DNA of 64,000 nucleotides from Gordonia phthalatica (GTDB lineage Bacteria > Actinomycetota > Actinomycetes > Mycobacteriales > Mycobacteriaceae): the NCBI RefSeq assembly GCF_001305675.1, contig NZ_CP011853.1:1736001-1800000 (forward strand). Direction: 5' to 3'. The notes beneath the pieces were generated by a model. That model worked only from the letters and a program-made list of their open reading frames with translations, was not told the DNA's origin and did not search any database. The translations under genes and the position numbers were made by a program. Every line of letters begins with the position of its first letter. Within the stretch, counting starts at the first letter, position 1. This document shows, in pieces, positions 18,983 to 26,652 of the stretch.

Positions 18983-19801
18983 GTGCCCGAAGGGCATGCG
19001 CTGCACCGGCTCGCCCGGCGACAGCAGCGTCTCCTCGGTGGGCAACGTCTTCACGTCTCCAGTCCCCAGGGCCGCTTCGCACACGAGGCGGCCCTGCTGG
19101 ACGGCATGGTCTTCCGGACTGCGGAGGCGTGGGGCAAGCACTTGATCCACCGCTGGGACGACGGCGGCCGCGGCACGGCTGCGGTGCACCGCATCGTGCA
19201 CGTCCATCTCGGCATCTACGGCACCTTCCGCGAGGAGCCGCTGCCGATGCCGGAGCCGACCGGTCAGGTCCGCATGCGGCTGATCGGTCCCGAACTCGGC
19301 ATCGACCTCCGCGGTCCCAACGCGTGCGAGATCTACAGCCCGGACCAGCTCGACGCCCTCGTCGCGCGGCTGGGTCCCGACCCGCTCCGCAAGGACGCCG
19401 ACCCGGAGATCGCCTGGCGGGCGATCCACAAGTCCAGGCGCGCCATCGGCTCGCTCCTGATGGATCAGAAGATCATCGCGGGCATCGGCAACATCTACCG
19501 TGCGGAGGTCCTCTTCCGCGTAGGCGTCGACCCGTACCGGCCGGGCACCGGCGTCACCCGCGACGAGTTCGACGCCGTCTGGGCCGACCTGCTGCACCTG
19601 ATGCCGATCGGGGTGCGCCGCGGCCACATCCATGTGGTCCGTCCCGAAGACGACCACGGCGCCCCGGCGTACTCCTCCGACCGCCCGCGAACCTACGTGT
19701 ACCGGCGGGCGGGCGAACCGTGCCGCCTGTGCGGCACCGCCGTGCTGTGGGCGGAGATGGAGGGACGCAACCTGTTCTGGTGCCCCTCCTGCCAGTCGTA
19801 G
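18983..19801 (+). CDS. nei: Fpg/Nei-family DNA glycosylase (endonuclease VIII, Nei1 type)
   Basis: A 272-residue base-excision repair glycosylase/AP lyase. The N-terminal residues PEGH supply the catalytic proline amine and Glu3. Lys52 in AWGKHL is the conserved phosphate-contacting lysine. The H2TH region is near IGSLLMDQKIIAGIGNIYRAE, and a four-Cys zinc finger (CRLC...CPSC) closes the protein. It should excise oxidised pyrimidines. Start GTG 18983, six bases after rpiB. The position matches Rv2464c (nei1), and the PEGH rather than PELP start separates it from the fpg gene at 54214. Confidence 0.92.
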   Translation: MPEGHALHRLARRQQRLLGGQRLHVSSPQGRFAHEAALLDGMVFRTAEAWGKHLIHRWDDGGRGTAAVHRIVHVHLGIYGTFREEPLPMPEPTGQVRMRLIGPELGIDLRGPNACEIYSPDQLDALVARLGPDPLRKDADPEIAWRAIHKSRRAIGSLLMDQKIIAGIGNIYRAEVLFRVGVDPYRPGTGVTRDEFDAVWADLLHLMPIGVRRGHIHVVRPEDDHGAPAYSSDRPRTYVYRRAGEPCRLCGTAVLWAEMEGRNLFWCPSCQS

Positions 19802-19926
19802 ACCGGCACCCGTGGCCCCTGCACCCGTAGACCCGGCATCGGGCGCGGACACGTTCGCAGGGACTCATCAGGAAACCCTCAGACGGACGCAACGCGCCTC
19901 CCAGCCTCGCCCGGCATGCTTCAGAC

Positions 19927-20820
19927 ATGAAGCACACGCAGCAGACCGCACGTGCGAGTTTCATCGTCCTGGCCGTCGGCGGCACGGGGGAGTCGTACGA
20001 CGGCGACCCCCGCACTGAGGTCACCGGCCTGCTCGCAGCGGTCACCGACCGCCTCGACGAGCGTTTCGAGGCCCGCTGGGTGGGCTACCCGGCAAGTTAC
20101 GGACCCGCGCCGCAGCACGACGGCATCAGTTACGTCCAGAGCGTCGCCGCAGGCGTCCGCGCGCTGGCGGCCGCGATCCGCGAAGCCGACCGACCGGTGA
20201 TGCTCATCGGCTACTCCCAGGGCGCCGCCGTCATCCGCACCTTTCTGGCCCACCCGGCCGCCTTCGCGCTGCTGTCGAAGATCGCGGCGGTCGGATTCGT
20301 CGCCGACCCGAACCAACCGCGCGGCGTCGTGGACGGATGCGCGGGATGGGGAGTGGCCGGCGAGGGCGGAGAGCTTCCGGACGGACTGCCCGCGTACTGG
20401 GTCGGCGCGCCGTCGGACATGATCTGCAATGCCAGCGACGACTCGCTGATCCGCGACATCGCCGACCTCACCGACTCGCTGTCGCTGACGCAGATGCGAC
20501 GGTGGGCGGCGGACGCGACGGCGCGCATCATGAGCCGGCGCATGCAGAACGCCGAGGCGACCGGGTTCGCACCCGCCCAGTGGCGCCGGGACCTGCACCG
20601 CATGCGGATCGCGATCCGTGAGGTGCGCGGCTATCTTCCACGGCAGATCGCGGTCGGTGCGTGGCAGGTGGCGAATCCGATCGGCGGCAGCCACGTCTCC
20701 TATGCGACGCAACCGTACCGGCGCGCCCCGCTGACCGATCCCGGTGTCACCGGATGCGAGACCCTGGCGCACTGGCTCCAGCTGCACGCGACGATGGGAG
20801 GGTGTTTGCAGCATCAGTGA
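19927..20820 (+). CDS. Lysin B/cutinase-like serine esterase (alpha/beta hydrolase)
   Basis: A 297-residue protein with an alpha/beta-hydrolase core. It opens with FIVLAVGGTGES. The nucleophile elbow GYSQGA has its Ser near residue 97, and the later words FVADPNQPRG and YWVGAPSDMIC lie where the catalytic Asp region is expected. This layout resembles mycobacteriophage lysin B (mycolyl-arabinogalactan esterase) and cutinase-like PE-PPE esterases. There is no obvious signal peptide, as in phage LysB. No phage genes lie nearby. An esterase acting on mycolate or wax esters is plausible but inferred. It occupies the site of lipP in M. tuberculosis. A large hairpin terminator follows at 20878. Confidence 0.68.
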   Translation: MKHTQQTARASFIVLAVGGTGESYDGDPRTEVTGLLAAVTDRLDERFEARWVGYPASYGPAPQHDGISYVQSVAAGVRALAAAIREADRPVMLIGYSQGAAVIRTFLAHPAAFALLSKIAAVGFVADPNQPRGVVDGCAGWGVAGEGGELPDGLPAYWVGAPSDMICNASDDSLIRDIADLTDSLSLTQMRRWAADATARIMSRRMQNAEATGFAPAQWRRDLHRMRIAIREVRGYLPRQIAVGAWQVANPIGGSHVSYATQPYRRAPLTDPGVTGCETLAHWLQLHATMGGCLQHQ

Positions 20821-20877
20821 GACCGCACCCCACGGTCTGTCGAGTGCCGACTGTGAGCGCAGCGAGATGACAGACAG

Positions 20878-20922
20878 CGAGAACCGGGCTCCTCCGATCG
20901 GATCGGAGAAGCCCGGTTCTCG
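20878..20922. terminator. Long hairpin terminator between convergent genes
   Basis: A nearly perfect stem of about 22 bp: outer arms 20878-20890 and 20910-20922, inner arms 20892-20899 and 20901-20908. It sits between the lysin B-like gene and the convergent L,D-transpeptidase gene and can end both transcripts. Confidence 0.85.
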
Positions 20923-20951
20923 TGATTGCTCAGGTGCGAGCGGCGTCGTTC

Positions 20952-21647
20952 CTAGTCGCCGGTGTACGCGCCACCGACGGTGCCGCGGACGACGATCGGG
21001 GTGCCGCGGCCGATGGTGTCGTACACCCACTTGCCGTTGGCGGTGCTGACGTTGATGCAGCCGTGGCTGGCGTTGGAGACACCCTGCTGGGCGACCGACC
21101 AGGGGGCGGCGTGGATGAAGATGCCGTCCCACGACATGCGGGTCGCGTACTCGACGTAGGTGCGGTAGCCCTCAGGCGAGTCGACCGGGACACCGTACGT
21201 GGAGCTGTCCATGTACATGTCGCGGTACTTCTCCTTGGTGTGGTACACACCGTTCGGAGTCGGATGCTTATTGGTGCCCATCGAGATCGGCATCTGCTTG
21301 ACGAACTTGTGGTCCTTCCACCAGTAGATCTGGTGGTCACCGTCGACAGCGAGCGCGACCCAACCGGTCGGCGACTTCACGTTCGGCTCGGCCGGGATGC
21401 CCGGCTTCTCCGGAGTCGTGACCTTGGGCTGCTGCTTCTTCTGCTTGGGCGGCGTGGTCGGCGCCGGGACTCCCGGAATGTTCGGAAGCTCAGGGACCTC
21501 GATACCGGGCAGGCCCGGAATGATGGTCACAGGCTGCGCGTTCGCCACTGCCGGTGCCCCCATCGCCAGCGCCGCGGCGCTGGTCGCCACAGCAATGACT
21601 CGAGCGACGCGGCTGATCCGGCGGCTCGAAGACTTGGTGGAAAACAC
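20952..21647 (-). CDS. L,D-transpeptidase (YkuD domain), secreted
   Basis: A 231-residue exported protein. The N-terminal signal sequence has a basic start, a hydrophobic core and a likely AxA site before QPVTI. A Pro/Lys-rich linker at about 45 to 85 is followed by a YkuD domain with the catalytic motif SHGCIN near residue 198 and the upstream conserved His in IFIHAAPWS. Such enzymes make 3-3 cross-links in peptidoglycan or attach proteins, outside the membrane. No Ig-like domains are present, so it is a short single-domain type. The start is GTG 21647, with AAGG about 12 nt upstream. The 276 nt up to the divergent cbiZ show no further gene. Confidence 0.92.
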   Translation of the reverse strand: MFSTKSSSRRISRVARVIAVATSAAALAMGAPAVANAQPVTIIPGLPGIEVPELPNIPGVPAPTTPPKQKKQQPKVTTPEKPGIPAEPNVKSPTGWVALAVDGDHQIYWWKDHKFVKQMPISMGTNKHPTPNGVYHTKEKYRDMYMDSSTYGVPVDSPEGYRTYVEYATRMSWDGIFIHAAPWSVAQQGVSNASHGCINVSTANGKWVYDTIGRGTPIVVRGTVGGAYTGD

Positions 21648-21923
21648 TTCGTCTCTACCTTCGTTATGTGGTCAGAAATGAGCATCACCCCCGTGAATGC
21701 TCGACCTGTATCGTTACACAACTGTTGTATGTGCGCCAACATTTCGCGGCTCGCCCGAACCTGTGTGCCAGATGAAAGACCAGGTCAAGTCGGTGACGAC
21801 ATTCACATGCGACATTGCTGATGTTTCCCGTGTGGTGGCGCGGCTCGGGTGTGTTTCGTGCCGACTTCTCCGATTCGTCCCGGCGGAGTCCTCGATCGAT
21901 CGGATGACTACAGTGAGCGCTCT

Positions 21924-22613
21924 ATGACCATCGACCTGCATCTCCATCGGTTTCGCGGCGCGAGCGGCAGCGACCTGACCACCACGGTGTGGGAGATCGG
22001 GGAGGGGCGTCGCGCGGTGTCGTCGGCGATGCTGGGCGGCGGCATCGGCCCGGTCGCATGGGTCGTCAACGCGCAGGTTCCCGGCGATTACGCGCGCATG
22101 GATCCGGTGGCGCACCTGCGGGAGATGGCCGACGACCTCGGGCTCGTCGGACGCGGCGTCGGAATGCTCACGGCCGCCGCGGTGTCGCGGACCGTCACCT
22201 CCGCGGACGGCGGTGTCACCGCTTCGGCGACCGTCGGCCTGCGCGTCCCGACGTGGGCGGCGGCCCCGGTGACGAGCGTCGATCCCGAGCTGACGCCCGT
22301 CGTGCCCGCGCCGATGACGCCCGGCACCATCAACATCACCGTCGACCTGCCGGTCGCCCTCACCGACGCGGCCCTGGTGAACGCGGTGATGACGGTGACC
22401 GAGGCCAAGACGCAGGCGCTGATCGAAGCGGGATACGCCGCGACCGGCACGGCGTCGGACGCTGTCGTCGTCGTGGTGCCGGTCGACGGGACGCAAGAGG
22501 TCTTCGCCGGCCCGCGGTCCGTGTGGGGAGGCGCCATGGCCCGGGCCGTGCACGCCGCAGTCCTCGCCGGCGCGCACGACTACGCCCGGCGCCTGCGCGA
22601 CGGCGGCCTGTAG
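21924..22613 (+). CDS. cbiZ: Adenosylcobinamide amidohydrolase CbiZ
   Basis: A 229-residue CbiZ-family protein. Diagnostic blocks are MLTAAAVSRTVT, TVGLRVPTWA, PGTINITVDLPVALTDAALVNAVMT, TEAKTQAL and ATGTASDAVVV near the C-terminal third. CbiZ cleaves the amide bond of adenosylcobinamide to give adenosylcobyric acid, letting the cell salvage incomplete corrinoids into B12. It is cytosolic, with no signal peptide. No other cobalamin gene and no cobalamin riboswitch fold was recognised in the flanks, so it is an orphan here. ATG 21924 is the first codon giving the family N-terminus. Confidence 0.88.
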   Translation: MTIDLHLHRFRGASGSDLTTTVWEIGEGRRAVSSAMLGGGIGPVAWVVNAQVPGDYARMDPVAHLREMADDLGLVGRGVGMLTAAAVSRTVTSADGGVTASATVGLRVPTWAAAPVTSVDPELTPVVPAPMTPGTINITVDLPVALTDAALVNAVMTVTEAKTQALIEAGYAATGTASDAVVVVVPVDGTQEVFAGPRSVWGGAMARAVHAAVLAGAHDYARRLRDGGL

Positions 22614-22634
22614 TCGACGCTAGGCCGTGTCGGC

Positions 22635-23063
22635 CTAGGCCAGCGCGTCGGACAGGCGCTTCGCGACCGCGACGATCGTGTCCTTGTCGCCGGGGACGTC
22701 GGGCTGCCACGGCAGCACCAGCTTGTCCTTGCCCTTGTCCCGGTAGCGCGGGATCACGTGCAGGTGGAAGTGGAAGACCGTCTGCCAGGCGTCGGCACCG
22801 CAGCAGTTCAGGAGGTTGACGCCGTCGGCGCCGAGTTCTCCGACCACCTGGCGGGCGATCTTCTGGGCGGTCGCGGTGACGGCGGCGAGGTCCTCGGTGG
22901 GGATCTCCAGGAGGTCCTTGCTGTGGCGCTTCGGGATCACAAGCAGGTGCCCTTCGGAGGCGGGGTTGATGTCCATGAAGGCGTACGTCGCCTCGTCCTC
23001 GTAGACCTTCGCGCTCGGGATGGCGCCGTTGATGATTCCGCAGAAGATGCACTGATCGCTCAT
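22635..23063 (-). CDS. HIT-family nucleotide hydrolase/transferase
   Basis: A 142-residue histidine-triad protein. The N-terminal zinc-type pair CIFC is at residues 5 to 8, and the triad HFHLHV is at 98 to 103, preceded by the conserved Asn in GVNLLNC. HINT-like proteins hydrolyse nucleoside phosphoramidates or adenylated molecules in the cytosol. Start ATG 23063. The gene converges on cbiZ, with 21 nt between the stops. It lies just beyond the tRNA-Gly terminator on the same strand but is probably transcribed separately. Confidence 0.92.
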   Translation of the reverse strand: MSDQCIFCGIINGAIPSAKVYEDEATYAFMDINPASEGHLLVIPKRHSKDLLEIPTEDLAAVTATAQKIARQVVGELGADGVNLLNCCGADAWQTVFHFHLHVIPRYRDKGKDKLVLPWQPDVPGDKDTIVAVAKRLSDALA

Positions 23064-23113
23064 ACGTCGACCCTATCGCTGCTCGCTCCGGGCGGAGCAC
23101 GTACTCCAGAACG

Positions 23114-23155
23114 AGGTCAGGGCCCTTTCCCCGACTGGGAAAAGGGCCCTGACCT
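23114..23155 (-). terminator. Hairpin terminator of tRNA-Gly
   Basis: An 18-bp stem with one bulged base (arms 23114-23131 and 23137-23155) lies immediately downstream of the minus-strand tRNA-Gly. Followed on that strand by T-poor sequence; still a strong GC-rich hairpin. Confidence 0.75.
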
Positions 23156-23159
23156 GCGG

Positions 23160-23230
23160 AGCGGGTGACGGGAATCGAACCCGCGTAGCTAGTTTGGAAG
23201 ACTAGGGCTCTACCATTGAGCTACACCCGC
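23160..23230 (-). tRNA. tRNA-Gly (TCC)
   Basis: On the reverse strand a full cloverleaf folds: acceptor GCGGGTG pairs with CACCCGC, D arm GCTC/GAGC, anticodon stem CTAGT/ACTAG with loop CTTCCAA (anticodon TCC), and T arm with TTCGATT. The discriminator is T, as usual for glycine. CCA is not encoded. Confidence 0.95.
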
Positions 23231-23386
23231 GTTGCGGACGCGGTCGCAGGATTCCTGCGGCGTCGTGCGCCCGACGAACATTACCGAGCGACGGGCCGAT
23301 TGACAAAACCGGAGCCGGGTTCGTCGGCGGGCGTGCGCAGCCCGTACTATGTGCCTTTGGCCGCGCCGGTGATCCGACGCGGTCAC

Positions 23387-23460
23387 CGGGATGTGGCGCA
23401 GCTTGGTAGCGCATCCGCTTTGGGAGCGGAGGGTCGCAGGTTCAAATCCTGTCATCCCGA
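23387..23460 (+). tRNA. tRNA-Pro (TGG)
   Basis: Cloverleaf with acceptor CGGGATG/CATCCCG, D arm GCGC/GCGC, anticodon stem TCCGC/GCGGA with loop TTTGGGA (anticodon TGG), and T arm GCAGG/CCTGT with TTCAAAT. The discriminator is A and CCA is not encoded. It lies 86 nt upstream of tig. Confidence 0.95.
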
Positions 23461-23545
23461 CGACGTGTCGCGGCCGGTCGGCTGAGCCGGCGAGCGGCGA
23501 GAACAACGTGCTGACAGCAAGTACCGACTAAGGAGTACCAACACC

Positions 23546-24916
23546 GTGAAGAGCACCGTCGAGCAGCTGAGCCCGACCCGAGTCAAGCTGAATGTCGAGA
23601 TCGCGTTCGAGGATCTCTCCGGTGACTTCGACCGCGCCTACAAGGCGCTGGCCCAGCAGATCCGGATCCCGGGCTTCCGCCCCGGCAAGGCCCCGGCCAA
23701 GCTGATCGAGGCCCGCGTCGGTCGCCAGGCCGTCCTGGAGCAGGTCGTCAACGACGCCCTCCCCGCCAAGTACACCGAGGTCGTCACCGAGGCTGACATC
23801 AAGGCCATCAGCCAGCCCGAGATCGACCTGGGAGAGCTCGTCTACGGCGAGCCGGTCAAGTTCACCGCCGAGGTGGACGTCCGCCCCGAGATCACCCTGC
23901 CGGAGTTCTCGACCATCGCCGTCGAGGTCGATCCGATCGAGGTCGCCGAGGCCGACGTCGAGACCGAGCTGGACAACCTCCGCGCCCGCTTCGGCACCCT
24001 GGTCGGCGCCGACCGCGGCGTCGAGAACGGCGACTTCGTGTCGCTGGACCTGACGGCCACCGTCGACGGCGAGCCTGTCGAGGACGCGTCGACCGAGGGT
24101 CTCTCGCACGAGGTCGGCAGCGACACCCTGATCGAGGGCCTCGACGAGGCCATCACCGGCGTCAAGGCCGGCGAGTCGACCACCTTCACCTCCAAGCTGG
24201 TCGCCGGCGAGCACGCGGGCAAGGACGCCGAGATCACCGCGACCGTGAAGTCGGTCAAGGTCCGCGAGCTCCCGGAGCTCGACGACGAGTTCGCCCAGAT
24301 GGCGTCGGAGTTCGACACCGTCGACGAGCTGCGTGACAGCCTCCGCGAGCGCGTGTCCGAGGGCAAGAAGTACGAGCAGGCCGGCGCCATCCGCGACGCC
24401 GTCCTGGAGCAGCTGCTCGACACCGTCGAGTTCCCGCTGCCCGAGTCGGTCGTCGACGAAGAGGTCGAGTCGGTCCAGCACCAGCTGGTCCACGCCCTCG
24501 GTCACGACGACGCTCAGGTCGACCGCTTCCTCGAGGCGCAGGGCAAGACCCGCGACGAGTGGAACGAGGAGAGCAAGGTGGAGGCCGAGAAGTCGGTCCG
24601 CACCCAGCTGCTGCTCGACGCCATCGCCGACAAGGTCGAGGTCGAGGTCTCCCAGGACGAGCTGACCCAGCAGATTCTGATGCAGTCGCAGCGCTACGGC
24701 ATCGCACCGCAGGAGTTCATCGCGCAGCTGCAGCAGGCCAACCAGATCGGCGCCCTGTACGCCGACGTGCGCCGCAACAAGTCGCTGGCCGAGGTCATCG
24801 GTGAGGTCACCGTCACCGACACCAACGGCGAGACCATCGACACCAAGGCGTTCTTCGGCGGTGCCGACGACGACGCCGAGGGCGACGAGGCTGAGGCCGC
24901 GGGCGACGACGCCTGA
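23546..24916 (+). CDS. tig: Trigger factor, ribosome-associated chaperone and peptidyl-prolyl isomerase
   Basis: A 456-residue trigger factor. The N-terminal ribosome-binding domain carries the signature GFRPGKAP near residue 44. A central FKBP-type domain covers about residues 155 to 240 (NGDFVSLDLTATVDGE), and a long helical C-terminal domain ends in a highly acidic tail. It binds nascent chains at the exit tunnel. Start GTG 23546, with AAGGAG at 23529 to 23534. It heads the tig-clpP1-clpP2-clpX order found across Mycobacteriales (Rv2462c to Rv2457c). A perfect hairpin terminator follows. Confidence 0.97.
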   Translation: MKSTVEQLSPTRVKLNVEIAFEDLSGDFDRAYKALAQQIRIPGFRPGKAPAKLIEARVGRQAVLEQVVNDALPAKYTEVVTEADIKAISQPEIDLGELVYGEPVKFTAEVDVRPEITLPEFSTIAVEVDPIEVAEADVETELDNLRARFGTLVGADRGVENGDFVSLDLTATVDGEPVEDASTEGLSHEVGSDTLIEGLDEAITGVKAGESTTFTSKLVAGEHAGKDAEITATVKSVKVRELPELDDEFAQMASEFDTVDELRDSLRERVSEGKKYEQAGAIRDAVLEQLLDTVEFPLPESVVDEEVESVQHQLVHALGHDDAQVDRFLEAQGKTRDEWNEESKVEAEKSVRTQLLLDAIADKVEVEVSQDELTQQILMQSQRYGIAPQEFIAQLQQANQIGALYADVRRNKSLAEVIGEVTVTDTNGETIDTKAFFGGADDDAEGDEAEAAGDDA

Positions 24917-24942
24917 TCTCCTCGCGTCACGACCAACACTTT

Positions 24943-24978
24943 CCGGCAGCCGGGACGAGCGATCGTCCCGGCTGCCGG
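24943..24978 (+). terminator. Terminator after tig
   Basis: A perfect 16-bp hairpin (arms 24943-24958 and 24963-24978, loop GCGA) lies 27 nt after the tig stop. It separates tig from the clpP1 promoter region. Confidence 0.85.
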
Positions 24979-25004
24979 TGTCTTCCGAGGACGCCGTCTC
25001 ACCC

Positions 25005-25023
25005 GTTCTGCTGTAAGCGAATT
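25005..25023. promoter_or_regulatory. Possible ClgR-type operator upstream of clpP1
   Basis: The sequence GTTCTGCTGTAAGCGAATT fits, on the reverse strand, the ClgR consensus core CGCYNANRGCG with one mismatch. ClgR is the known activator of clpP1P2 in corynebacteria and mycobacteria. It sits 127 nt before the clpP1 start. The match was made by eye. Confidence 0.35.
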
Positions 25024-25149
25024 AGGGGTGTCGACGGAACATCTCGGGGGGTGAAATTGATTAACCTCGGTGACAGCTTCTTCGGCGAGCGGAGCGCAGA
25101 CGCGTCCGCCGGGCCCCGGCCCTCCGAGGAGAAACGCACCGTTAGACAG

Positions 25150-25761
25150 ATGGGACAACCAGTGAGCACTCTGTACACGCCCTCGATGAGCTCAGGCGTC
25201 GCCGGCTTGAACCTGACCGATTCGGTCTTCGAGCGTCTGCTGCGTGAGCGGATCATCTTCCTCGGCACGCAGGTCGACGACGACATCGCGAACCGACTCT
25301 GCGCGCAGATCCTGCTGCTCGCGGCGGAAGACCCGACCAAGGACATCAACCTCTACATCAACTCGCCGGGCGGCAGTGTCACGGCGGGCATGGCGATCTT
25401 CGACACGATGCAGCTGGCACCGTGCGACGTCGCCACCTACGCGATGGGCATGGCGGCCTCGATGGGCCAGTTCCTGCTCGCCGCGGGCACCAAGGGCAAG
25501 CGCCACGCCCTCCCGCACGCGCGGATCATGATGCACCAGCCGTCGGCGGGCATCGGCGGCACCGCTGCCGACATCGCCATCCAGGCCGAGCAGTTCGCCG
25601 CCACCAAGCGCGAGATGAACCGACTCAACGCCCAGTTCACGGGACAGCCGTTGGAGAAGATCGAGCACGACGCCGACCGCGACAACTGGTTCACCGCCGA
25701 GGAGGCCAAGGAGTACGGCTTCGTCGACCACGTGGTAACCACCGCGGGCGCGCAGGCCTGA
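25150..25761 (+). CDS. clpP1: ATP-dependent Clp protease proteolytic subunit 1
   Basis: A 203-residue ClpP serine protease subunit. The catalytic Ser is near 104 in YAMGMAASMG and His near 129 in ARIMMHQP; the NSPGGSV loop shapes the oxyanion hole. In Mycobacteriales ClpP1 and ClpP2 form a mixed tetradecamer that works with ClpX or ClpC1 and is essential in M. tuberculosis. Start: ATG at 25150 or GTG at 25162. Neither has a strong ribosome-binding site, and the open frame runs upstream without family similarity. The 233-nt upstream region contains the tig terminator and a possible ClgR site. clpP2 follows after 41 nt. Confidence 0.96.
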   Translation: MGQPVSTLYTPSMSSGVAGLNLTDSVFERLLRERIIFLGTQVDDDIANRLCAQILLLAAEDPTKDINLYINSPGGSVTAGMAIFDTMQLAPCDVATYAMGMAASMGQFLLAAGTKGKRHALPHARIMMHQPSAGIGGTAADIAIQAEQFAATKREMNRLNAQFTGQPLEKIEHDADRDNWFTAEEAKEYGFVDHVVTTAGAQA

Positions 25762-25802
25762 CCGCATCCGACGTCCACACACCTACCGGTAACGGAGACA
25801 CC

Positions 25803-26486
25803 ATGACTAACTCGCTTCCCGCCGACGTCCGCGCGGGCATCCCGGATGCGGCACTGGCGCTGAAGAGCATCGAGGCGCGCTACATCCTCCCGCAGTTCAT
25901 CGAGAACACCCCGAACGGTCAGCGGCAGTACGACCCGTACGCCAAGCTGTTCGAGGAGCGCATCGTGTTCGTCGGCACGCCGATCGACCAGACCGTCGCC
26001 AACGACGTGATGGCGCAGCTGCTGGTCCTGGAGAGCCAGGACCCCGACCGCGACATCACCATGTACATCAACTCGCCGGGCGGCAGCGTGCCGGACATGC
26101 TCGCGATCTACGACACCATGCAGTACGTGCACTGCGACGTCATGACCGTGTGCCTGGGCGAGGCCGCGTCGGCCGCCGCGATCCTTCTGGCGGGCGGTAC
26201 GCCCGGCAAGCGTGCGGCACTGCCGAACGCCACCGTGCTGATCCACCAGCCGCGTACCGGCGGCGCCTACCAGGGCCAGGTCTCCGACCTCGAGATCCAG
26301 GCCGCTGAGATCGAGCGCATCCGCAAGCGCCTCGACGAGATCCTCGCGTCGCACACCGGCCAGGATCCCGAGAAGATCCGCAAGGACACCGATCGCGACA
26401 ACATCCTCACCGCCGCGCAGGCGAAGGAGTACGGGATCATCGACGAGGTGTTCGAGTACCGCAAGAAGTCGGCCCGCACCAGCTAG
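25803..26486 (+). CDS. clpP2: ATP-dependent Clp protease proteolytic subunit 2
   Basis: A 227-residue ClpP subunit, the second of the pair. Ser near 123 in CLGEAASAA and His near 148 in VLIHQP form the active site with a downstream Asp. The N-terminal propeptide of about 45 residues is longer than in ClpP1, as known for actinobacterial ClpP2. ClpP2 provides the docking face for ClpX/ClpC1. Start ATG 25803, with GGAG seven bases upstream. It is co-transcribed with clpP1 and ends at a strong compound hairpin. Confidence 0.96.
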   Translation: MTNSLPADVRAGIPDAALALKSIEARYILPQFIENTPNGQRQYDPYAKLFEERIVFVGTPIDQTVANDVMAQLLVLESQDPDRDITMYINSPGGSVPDMLAIYDTMQYVHCDVMTVCLGEAASAAAILLAGGTPGKRAALPNATVLIHQPRTGGAYQGQVSDLEIQAAEIERIRKRLDEILASHTGQDPEKIRKDTDRDNILTAAQAKEYGIIDEVFEYRKKSARTS

Positions 26487-26498
26487 GAGCAGGGCGTG

Positions 26499-26554
26499 AG
26501 GCCGACGTCGTCGACACGCCCGGGCATGGATGCCCGGTCCGACGACGTCGGCCT
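26499..26554 (+). terminator. Compound hairpin terminator after clpP2
   Basis: A perfect 15-bp outer stem (26499-26513 with 26540-26554) encloses a second 7-bp hairpin (26520-26526 with 26531-26537), giving a cruciform-like shape, followed by TCTAATCTC. It uncouples clpP1P2 from clpX. Confidence 0.8.
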
Positions 26555-26652
26555 TCTAATCTCAGTGACTGCCGCATTTCGGCTCGTCGAAGACAGTGTG
26601 CGCGGGTACCGTCACAGGTAGTTCGCAGATAGAGGGAAGTAGGTGCGACCAC

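Noticed and set aside
21648..21923. Cobalamin riboswitch before cbiZ
   Set aside because: I looked for the B12-box type consensus and a long structured leader but saw no convincing match in the 276 nt.
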